Positions 55,815 to 64,000 of a stretch of DNA of 64,000 nucleotides are shown here, one piece after another (within the stretch, counting starts at the first letter, position 1; each line of letters opens with the position of its first letter). Source of the DNA: Siphonodentalium dalli. Taxonomy: Eukaryota; Mollusca; Scaphopoda; Gadilida; Siphonodentaliidae. The stretch is from positions 105,180,278-105,244,277 of the forward strand of contig CP136069.1 of the NCBI GenBank assembly GCA_032622095.1, written 5' to 3'. A program made the position numbers and the translations under genes. Below the pieces are notes generated by a model. That model was not told the origin of the DNA, ran no database searches, and saw only the letters and a list, made by a program, of their open reading frames with translations.

Positions 55815-56725
55815 ATACGCCCTTTTGAAAAAAAGGCCGTATTATAGTATTGGTCTGTCCGTCCGGGCGTCCGTCCGTTAACCTGTTGTCCGGATGATAA
55901 AATTTGGTATGTGGGTTTATTAGCCGAAAAGTAAGTTCAAGTTCGAATTTGGGTTCCGCCCGCAAATTTTCACCGGAGTTATGCCCCTTATTTAACGTTT
56001 TTTGACTTGGAAAATCCTTGAAATTTTTTGTCCGGATGATAACTTTAGTATAGTTTATCGGAATGAATCCAAATTTGGTATATTACTTTCTCCCACCAAA
56101 ACACAGGTCAAGTTCGAACTTGGGTTCTGTCCGACCATTTTTGGCAGAGTTATGCCCCTTTTTCGACTCAGAAAATTCAGTTTTTCTTATGTTTTTTGGT
56201 TTCTGGATGATAACTCGATTTTGGAATGTTTATACGCAAAACCCGTATTACATATATCAAAATACAGCTCAAGTCCGAATTTCGTTTTAATCCGATAATT
56301 TTTGCGAGAGTTATGGCCCCTTTTTGGACGTAATTTGACTTAGAAAATCCCTGAAATTTGTTGTCCGGATGATAACTTTACTAGAGCTTATCAGATTCAA
56401 TGATAATTTGGTATATTACTTTCTCCCACCAAAACACAGCTCAAGTTCGAATTTGGGTTCCGTCCGCCAATTTTCACCGGAGTTATGCCCCTTATTTGAC
56501 GTAATTTGACTTAGAAAATCCCTGAAATTTGTTGTCCGGATGATAACTTTACTAGAGCTTATCAGATTCAATGATAATTTGGTATATTACTTTCTCCCAC
56601 CAAAACACAGGTCAAGTTCAAATTTGAGTTCCCTCCGCCAATTTTTACCAGAGTTATGCCCCTTTTTTACCAGTTTCCGCCGACCCAAGAGAGGGCGTAT
56701 TTTGCACGCCCAGCGTAGCTCTTGT
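55815..56725 (+). mobile_element. Family E tandem-core element, complete
   Basis: The 5' palindrome, after a T-run, is ATACGCCCTTTT and AAAAGGCCGTAT, followed by TATAGTATTGGTC and TGTCCGTCCGGGCGTCCGTC. About five cores follow with TTGTCCGGATGATAACTTTA, ATTTGGTATATTACTTTCTC, CACAGGTCAAGTTCGAA, GGGTTCCGTCCGCCAATTTT and GAGTTATGCCCCTT. The last two full units are 171 bp apart. The 3' end has GAGGGCGTAT, the inverse of the 5' arm, the hairpin GGGCGT-ATTTTGC-ACGCCC, and GTAGCTCTTGT followed by T. Non-coding. Confidence 0.8.
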
Positions 56726-56734
56726 TTGTCACTG

Positions 56735-57150
56735 GATGCGGGAGGGAACACTTTATTTCACTAAAAACTGTATTTTTACACACCCAGCCCACATATACGC
56801 ATGCAGATATTGAACGAAACAGCATATTATTTTAAATATTACTACATACTAAATGATAGATACTCAATTCGGGAGCATTTTTTCAACGACAAAGGGAGCT
56901 TGCGGCACATTTTGATCTTAAACGGACCCCCTTTGAGTCTGTATTCAGCATAAGGATCACAGGTCCCTGCACTGCGGCCCATTTGTAGGAACACTTTCTT
57001 TCAATAAAACTGCATTTTCTACCCACCTCCACCTCTCCCCAAGCCCACATATGCATGCACATATGGAACGCAACAATCAAGATATTTTACTTTATTACTA
57101 TATATACTAACTGAAACAGGCTCCATTCGGGAGCCTTTATTGGGGGGGCT
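56735..57150 (+). repeat. Two-copy ~260-bp tandem duplication
   Basis: AACACTTTATTTCACTAAAA, AGCCCACATATACGCATGC, AACGAAACA and CAATTCGGGAGCATTTT (56751-56881) recur as AACACTTTCTTTCAATAAAA, AGCCCACATATGCATGC, AACGCAACA and CCATTCGGGAGCCTTT (56989-57140). After the second copy, CTCTGGCCCC and GTGCGCAGCGCAC are short palindromic words. No gene was seen. Confidence 0.6.
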
Positions 57151-57677
57151 CTGGCCCCTTCGTGCGCAGCGCACACATTATATGATCTTAAACAGCACGC
57201 ACTTCATGCACATTTTCATCTTTTAAGCATTCTTATCAGATTTGCACTCAACTGAAAGATTAAAAGAGCATTAATTAGCGAAGGGCAGTATTGTTTACAC
57301 TGTATTATTAGTCCCGGCCCAGGAATGGATTTTCTAACTGAGTTCCGGCGAATCTATTGAACAGTACCCACTGGTGGGAGGTCAGACAATTTTCATTTGC
57401 CATCTTCTGGGCATACCGGTAATCTTTCGATTCCACACTCAATGCACAATCTTCATATAAAAAAAAGCATTCTTTACTTATGTTCACACCAAACTGGCAA
57501 ATTGAAATACCATATTAGCACCCATTCCCAACGATGGTAGAGCATTCGAGTCTCAACTCGAGACCCCACTATACATGCACTTCCACGACAAAATCAACAT
57601 TCGTTACTTATATTCACACTGAACCTGAACTGACAAATTAATTTAGCGCATATATGTCCAACAACGCTTTTGTAGAG
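57151..57677. other. Unassigned sequence
   Basis: Nothing supported apart from GCATTCGAGTCTCAACTCGA near 57543. Confidence 0.3.
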
Positions 57678-57775
57678 CTCGTTAGTGATGCGGACCGACC
57701 GCTTTGGACCGGTCCGATGACCGGACCAGACCGCTTTTTGCCGACGGTCTGGTACTCTCCGGTCCGGTCCACTAT
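57678..57775. repeat. GGACCGGTCC palindrome cluster
   Basis: In about 100 bp the self-complementary GGACCGGTCC, GACCGGACC, GGTCCGGTCC and related words occur six times. The whole can fold: CCGGACCAGACCG pairs with CGGTCTGGT and CCGGTCCGGTCC about a CTTTTTGCCGA spacer. No flanking TIR was recognised. Confidence 0.6.
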
Positions 57776-59569
57776 TTTACTTCAGTTATAATAAACTATA
57801 GCGAATATTATTGCGTATTTGCCGTCATATCAATTAGCAACGATGTATTGACGCATTCAAGTGGTTAATATCTATTAAACGTTTGATGCCACAAAAACAA
57901 TGTATGGATGTACTTTGTACATGTCACTTTCCTTATAATGTATTAATGTGACACTGGCCAACACTATGTAGCACCCTATCAATGTGACAAACATGCAACT
58001 GAATGAGTATGGAACTATTTGTCATAAACAGTGTAACATGGCATCAACTAATCAATTTGGATGGATATCGAATCGAGTATTCTATTGTTTTTCACAGTTA
58101 TAATTATCGAAGAAACATGCAAACCACATTACATAGTACATACACAAGACAGTCACATTAATCCAATAGTAGTTGTACTTAGGTATATAACTGTAATTGT
58201 CAGGACTATACAATCAGCCATCACAATCTCCAAGACTCCAATATTAATGTAGTAGTCATATTAGTACACATTTGTATAATTGTCATCAGTATAGTTATTT
58301 CGTTTAAATTTCAATTTAATGAAAATAAGTATGATACGAATCATGCATACGATCAGTTGACTGCCATGTTAATAGATTGGTTATAACACATTCTGGCCGT
58401 AGTTATATATCTGTCCAATACATTTAATTAGTGCATGTTCGCATTACTAGAAATACTATTATCGTTCCCAGTATATCCCACCAGAGACAGACAATGATGC
58501 ATACAATCGGCAAACAATGTAAGTTTTAACATATATGGACTCGTTGCAATGCACTGAACTCAGTAACCTTATAGTTTGTACTATACAGAGTAAAAACTTT
58601 GATAAAACAGAGAATTCATTGCGTGCGATGTCACTGACGTCATTTCGACGAACGTAATAATAAATAGTCTCACTTGAGTGCAAATACTGCATTTGGGGAC
58701 TATGTTAGATCTCAGGTTTGCTTTGACCAATCGGCGTGAAATTTGTTCAGTTATCTTAGAAGACATAATATAGGCCATGGTACAAATTTGGGCTACATTG
58801 CACACATGGTTGAAAAGTTATAAGTGCGACAAAAGCGTGACCGAGTTATACACACACACACACAGATGACTTGTTTTATATATATATATTATGATGATCG
58901 GCAATAGGCATGTTTTCTCCCAATTTATGATCCCAAAATTCCCAATTCCAACTCAATGGCAAGTTGAGGTCCTTTATATGTGTTCCAATGCATGACACAT
59001 TGGAAGCATAATCAGACAAATGGTATGGTAGTATGGTTATTACTATAAGTCATACAAATAACCATACTGTGTCCACATAATTATTGGTGACAATAAAAGG
59101 GTATGGTGTTTGATTTGGACACATCCTTATATGCAGCCAGTATAGTTGGATATGTACATGTACTCATTCTTTAATAGGTTGTCACTCAAATTCATATATA
59201 ATTACATGTACAGATACAAAATAAAAATGGGTTTAAAAAAAAAACCCTAATAAGACATTTTAATTGTGACATTAGTCATTAGGCTACTAGTCTAATAACT
59301 TGTACTACATATGTTCTGTTGCGTTTTTTGGTCACATTGACACTGTTGTGTCAGCCAACAGTCAGTTAAACTGTTTGATTACATTATTTTTCATAATAAT
59401 ATGTTTCCAATATTAAATCCTTACAACTCATAGAAATTCCCAACTGTAGGCCTACAATGCTAATTTTTCCAATTGGAAAGGCCCGGGCCCCTTTCCCAAA
59501 AATATTATAAAAATCGCAATTTGCAAATATCATCTTGCTCTCTGAGCCTCTGTCTTTTTTGTGTGTGGA
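57776..59569. other. Unassigned AT-rich sequence with microsatellites
   Basis: A CA run (58850-58864) and a TA run (58878-58889) are present. No gene or element is supported. At 59466-59492, GGAAAGGCCCGGGCCCCTTT is a short GC palindrome. Confidence 0.35.
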
Positions 59570-59640
59570 ATTCTCCCCCTTTTTCAACTTAGAAAATGTT
59601 CAATACAGGGGGTATACCTTAGTCCCATCTCTAGTTCTTA
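59570..59640 (+). mobile_element. Fragment of a family F-like 3' end
   Basis: TCCCCCTTTTTCAACTTAG followed by AAAATG is the end of a core. GGGGGTATACC is the 3' copy of the family F arm, and CCATCTCTAGTTC stands where CTCTTGT is expected. No 5' part is present. Confidence 0.45.
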
Positions 59641-59743
59641 TTGATAACATCCAGGAAGAATTCTCAGTGGTGCCATGCTGATCAACCTTCCTTAATCTGT
59701 TGCTTCCTTTGGGGAACATGGTATCCATTGACATGGTTCAACC

Positions 59744-59820
59744 CTTTCATGATTAGAGTTGCGCTGGTGCAGCATTACAAATCCTGTGCCAGTTCATTCT
59801 ATTATATATGCGAGTCTCCC
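59744..59820 (+). mobile_element. Left-end fragment of MITE family P
   Basis: CCCTTTCATGATTAGAGTTG, GCGCTGGTGCAGCATTAC, TGTGCCAGTTCATTCTATTA and ATATGCGAGTCTCCCTAT match the left half of 53393-53622. The flank is TCAA, one base from TTAA. Confidence 0.55.
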
Positions 59821-59931
59821 TATAAATTCCAATAATTTGTGTTATTATGTACATTTTCTATAATAGTACATAACAGTATACTCTATAATTTAACATCAAA
59901 CCAATCATAGTAATTTACTATCGCCAAGGGA

Positions 59932-59985
59932 TGAGTTAAACATCTGCTGATTGTGATCGGCCCATGTTCCTGGAAGGTTGTGGTC
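59932..59985 (+). mobile_element. Fragment of a family G 3' end
   Basis: CGCCAAGGGATGAGTTAAAC then ATCTGCTGATTGTGATCGGC matches 51807-51843 with few changes. The CTCTCGT word is replaced by CCATGTTC. Confidence 0.5.
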
Positions 59986-60039
59986 GATACAATAAACACA
60001 ATATAAGAGACTGGTTATAGGCCTAAGATGAATCCCTAT

Positions 60040-60695
60040 ACCATGCTGATCAACCTTCCTTAAATCAAAGGATACAGGCCACATATCTCATCCAATCATC
60101 ACCAAACTAAATATGTATCTTTGAGATGAAATTTAGATGGGAGCCTCCTATTTTGACCAAAATTTGTTTAAAAACATGGCCGCCAGCATCCTTCTTCAAT
60201 TTCAAATTTGAATCCATCGGCACACCCCGCAGCCCGTTGTTATTGGAGGATTGATTTGAAAATTTACAGGCATGTTTAGAATCACCACTAGATGGGAGCT
60301 ATCAAATTTGAACAATTTTCGATGAAAAACATGGCCACCGACAGCCATCTTGGATTTTACGCTTTGCATGACTAAATCCTTTGACACATCCTACAGACCA
60401 CATCCCTCATCTGATGATCACCAAACTTCATTTGAATCTTCGGGGTGACCTCTAGATATACCATAACCTCCTATTTTGACCGAAATTCGTTGAAAAACAT
60501 GGCTGCCAGTGGCCATATTGAAATTTACTTTGTATGACTAAATCCTTTGGCACACCCTACAGACCACATCCCCCATCCAATCATCACCAACCTTCATAAG
60601 GATTTTCAGGGTTATCTCTAGTTTACTTTCCGTCTTCTTTATCATTTTAGTCATTGCTCAGCAAAAATTAACTCCTTCCCAAGTTGAGACACTTT
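60040..60695 (+). mobile_element. Diverged family A-like array
   Basis: Three or four diverged cores have AAACATGGCCGCCAGCATCC or related words, CATCTTGGATTTTACGCTTT, GCATGACTAAATCCTTTG, and a linker of its own, CACACCCTACAGACCACATC, with CCAATCATCACCAA. The 3' end reads CCCAAGTTGAG then ACACTTTCAT followed by T: the family A end with one half of the hairpin deleted. No 5' hairpin was seen. It looks like an older A subfamily. Confidence 0.6.
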
Positions 60696-62834
60696 CATTT
60701 ATGATCTTGTTTCCTATTATGCTCTACCATTCCGCTGTTTTGGGTTGTAATACTATGTTGGAAAATGATGGAAAGAATGAGGCTGATACAATTTTGTTTC
60801 ATATTCAGTCCCAAATATGTTGGCCTGGAAAATAAAATTTGCACAGAGGGTGGTGGGCGGGTGGTCAGGAAGCAGAAATTGTTTTTTCAGTCTTGATTTT
60901 TCAAGTTCTGAACCTGTGTCTGCAAACTTTTTCAAGTCCGCACCCCCTTTCTTTTTTCAACAAACTATTTGTCTATGATTGGTGGATCTAGGCCCTGCAT
61001 CTTTGCAATTCCGTGCTGAGATTGGTGGGTTGTTATTCGAAAATAATTGGAATGGCATGGTTTCTCATAGAATGAAACAGTTATCTATCATTTTCCCGAC
61101 AGGTATCTTCTTATATCTTTCAGAGTTAGCAAGATGGGAGGCACCATTGTTATTAGTAAGGGAGTATGAAGTATATTCATTTAGTCTGATAATAATAACT
61201 AAAAAAATGGTGGAATTTATCGAGTGCATTCTGCAGTATAAACTTTACAATGTATTCACAGCTGTCTGCAATCAACGCTCAAGTGTGAATAAACTCCCAA
61301 ATCAGATTAATACAGATGTTCTAAGAATTATGGTGGTTTATGGTGTTCAATCAATGTTGACAGTAAATTAGGATGAATATTTTGCCCATTTTCGTCGGTC
61401 AATTTCGGAAATTTCAGGGCGACTTAAGAATAGGGAGACTTCTCAACTCTCTCGACTGGTCCCTGGTATAAAGTAGCTGTCAATATGGTTTACAACAGTA
61501 TGATTTTATAATTATACAGTCATGAGATAATAGGTGAGAATTAAGATACAGCATATACCCGGCCTCATCAATTCATAAAAGTTTGATCCTGGGGAATCCA
61601 AAGTGTGACTGATATATCCTGTACATTTTTAAAGAATTGTAGAGTTCATCACTGTCTAAACTAGTTCCTCATTAAAGATGTATTCATGGCTTCTGTTGCT
61701 TGTCGTTAAAGCCATATTTATCACTAAATTGAGAATAAAACAATTTATGAGGCCCCCACTGTCTGTAACACATGATACATACATTTTAAATGAAGAGTGA
61801 CATAATTAGCTTTTTCCATTTCTTTTAAACAGTGCTATGTATTTTTTTTCGTTGAAGAAGCTTCATAAAACTGCCTTTTCTATTGAGTTGCTAGATCTTA
61901 TTCTTTCAAACTTCTTGCTTTATAAGCTCTGATCTTAAAAGTTCATGTTTAGTTTTCATTTCAATTGTTTTGTATCCTTTTGTCAGACTGGTATATACAT
62001 TTTAAACCTTATTAATGTTTGCACAAATTGCAACTGATGCAGCTTTGTTCTGCTGTAAGCTGTGTACAATCCTGCATTGATTGGTTTCCTATTTTATCAG
62101 CATGGATCTATTGTTGGAAGGGTGGTGTGAGAAAGAGGCCTGATGGACTGCTCTAGAGCAGCCATGAATGATATATTCATGTTTTATTGATTGTGATGAG
62201 CTGTGTAAATCAATGCTGCTACATTTAAATTTAAGTAAATATCCACAGAATATTGATTCACAGCTGCAGATACTCGCAAAAATATACCTCAGTATTGACA
62301 TTTTGTTGTCATTAGCAATGAACAGAGAAGTCCAGTAGATATATGGTCATTTTTGCACTATTCATGGTTTGAACATTTCAGAAATTTTAAACAACAAGCT
62401 GGTAAATGCTCTTTGGAATTAGTGGTAATTTTTAGACCTCCTATTGACAACTATTGGCTGAATGAATTTCTTCTCTACAATGATATCTATCTCAGTCACT
62501 CTAGCTTGTATTGAATGACTTCACTGGGAAAATGCAAATGTTTTTAGGTAGCTCAAAGGATTACACCAGTGTAGTTTTTCTCAGTCATTATCGATGCCTG
62601 CTAATCCACTGAGCACATTGCCGAAAAGAATTTTGTAATAGGCCGCCCATAACTGAAGTTATGCCAATTCATGCGATTGAATAATCCATTATGGATTATG
62701 CAGTCTAAATCGTTAAATTTCCTTCATGTGACATCATATGAGGGACTACTGGCAACACACAGTGTCAAACTTGAAAGGCTGTCGTAATTGGCTTTTATCT
62801 ATGGGGCGCCGTTCCTCTATTTATGCCCTATTTG
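60696..62834. other. Unassigned sequence
   Basis: A plus-strand frame of 130 codons (60979-61371) has no recognisable motif and no sign of coding conservation. No repeat was found. This is the longest stretch without clear mobile DNA and might be unique host sequence. Confidence 0.35.
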
Positions 62835-63215
62835 CAGATATCTGCTAGTGGCTAAGAGATATCTCCTTGTGAATTAAGAGATATCTGCTAGCAATATAGA
62901 GATATCTCTTAATCGACATGACAGAGGAGATATTTCTTCATTCAATTAAGAGATATCTCCAAATGACTAAGAGATATCTCCTGGTGAATTAAGAGATATC
63001 TCCAATTCATTAGCAGATATCTCTTAATTCACCAGGAAATATCTCTTTATTATAATAGTGGCATGATTTAGAGATATCTCGAGGAGATATCCGCTTGTGA
63101 TTTAGAGATATCTCTTAATTCGCAAGGAGATATCTCTTAGTCATTTGGAGATATCTCTTAATACTGCTGAATATTAAGAGATATCTTCTCGATCACTAAG
63201 AGATATCTGCAATTC
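62835..63215. repeat. GAGATATCTC palindrome array
   Basis: About 17 copies of AGAGATATCTCC, GCAGATATCTGC or close variants occur in 380 bp, separated by short words such as TAGTGGCTA, TTGTGAATTA, AATGACTA and CTGGTGAATTA. Because the core is self-complementary, strand is undefined and any two copies can pair. Many linkers contain AATTAAG on either strand. No terminal repeats or coding content were recognised. Confidence 0.85.
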
Positions 63216-63279
63216 GGCTGTTTTCACCGGATCAGGCTTAATATGAAGGATCCCTCAATACACATGCACAGATTATTTA

Positions 63280-63780
63280 TCTATATATATAAAAGAGTAG
63301 AATCTGTCTATCTTCGGATTTTTCTCAAAGACCCCCTGACTGATTTAAACCAAATTTGTTGTGGTGACTCGCGGTACCATGGCAGAGGTAATAATGGTGT
63401 TAGGTTTTCAAAATTATGATTCGAAAAAATTTAATTAAATAAGTAACAAAAAACAAACAAATACGTTCACTTTGGCCCTATTTCAGCACCAGATGTAGGC
63501 TCTTTATGCAGATGGGTTTTCAATGTGGCCTGTGCCATCCAATAATGGGTAAAAGTCCACTATGGGCTTATCAGAACCAATTAAGTACAATATGTCAATA
63601 TTTAGTTCCAATATGAACCTATTTCCCCCAAGGATATATTGAAGTAGGATAACAATATGATAAAAAATATTTAAAAGAGTAGGATATGTCTGTTATATAT
63701 GTGTGCCACATGACCCTAATACACAGAGGCCCCTTTGTGCAGGGGCCACAGGCCCCTCCAACATCAAATGTTTCAGCTAG
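63280..63780 (+). mobile_element. Helitron-like element, 501 bp, non-autonomous
   Basis: It starts with TCTATATATATAAAAGAGTA after an A and ends with a hairpin GGGGCC-ACA-GGCCCC, a spacer of about 19 bp, and CTAG followed by T. A TC start, a hairpin before CTAG and an A/T insertion point fit canonical Helitrons, although the spacer is longer than usual. The interior has AAAGAGTAGGATATGTCTG (63673), an echo of the 5' end, and no Rep/helicase. Its first bases also resemble the minus-strand element at 5180-6353. Confidence 0.6.
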
Positions 63781-64000
63781 TATACATATTATTCTGTGAC
63801 AATTCGAAAAATGGTTCCAAATCACAGTTACTGGAATAAAGTAAAAAAAATAAGGTTTTAATCGAATTTACTGGGCATTAATAGTTGGTCTCAGAAATGT
63901 GCTTTTTATGGAAATGGTATTCACTTTATATTGAGAATGGTTTCTAGGGTACTTTTCGATGAGGAATTTCATGGTGCCGGTTGATTTTTTTTTTTTAAAG
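63781..64000. other. Unassigned end of window
   Basis: Nothing recognised, apart from a poly-T run at the right edge. Confidence 0.3.

Noticed and set aside
60979-61371. 130-codon plus-strand frame
   Set aside because: No recognisable motif. I could not support it as an exon by eye; a protein search would decide.

Overview
The window looks like intergenic or intronic DNA from an animal, most probably a marine bivalve or a related mollusc. It is AT-rich, has no bacterial-type operons, and no open frame reads as a host gene exon. Nearly all the structure is mobile DNA and satellite-like repeats. The bivalve guess rests on dense tandem-core elements with CCGT-rich heads and short palindromic ends, on DIRS, Tigger and Helitron remnants, and on long poly-G tracts. 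It is inference, not proof.

Layout. 1-12 kb: a diverged dispersed repeat (1-960, again at 11.2-12.0 kb), two long tandem-core elements of family A (1268-3597, 9114-11080), a minus-strand Helitron-like element with both termini (5180-6353), and a short family K element (8313-8795). 12-19 kb: AT-rich DNA, a 351-bp satellite split by a TIR element, repeat D, and a third family A array. 19-27 kb: a family C element split by a complete family B element, a 601-bp TIR element, family E debris, a LINE 3' end, and a piggyBac-like element sitting at a TTAA inside a 46-bp tandem repeat. 28-33.5 kb: a decayed DIRS-type tyrosine-recombinase retrotransposon on the minus strand with inverted terminal repeats, gag-like, RNase H and recombinase remnants. 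Its reverse transcriptase is missing, and a family A array occupies that place. 33.7-38.8 kb: four large palindromes. 39-42.5 kb: a Tigger/pogo-like element (TA target site, CENP-B-type helix-turn-helix remnant) carrying a nested 2.5-kb element built of a GAGCTCGCAG decamer. 42.6-64 kb: a second family C copy, families F, G and E, a coding-like inverted pair of unknown segments, piggyBac-type MITEs, a GAGATATCTC array and a second Helitron-like element.

The most interesting signal is that seven sequence families (A, B, C, E, F, G, K) share one architecture. They start with A right after a T, open with a terminal palindrome followed by a TATAGT-like word and usually a CCGT-rich stretch, and carry core monomers of about 150-175 bp where these are tandem. 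Where the 3' end survives they close with a CTYTYGT-like end followed by T, usually preceded by a hairpin and a second copy of the 5' arm. The B-in-C nesting fixes the borders and shows insertion between two Ts without target duplication. This resembles non-autonomous Helentron-like elements and the tandem-core pearl-type elements reported from bivalves, but the breadth of families sharing one design deserves a check.
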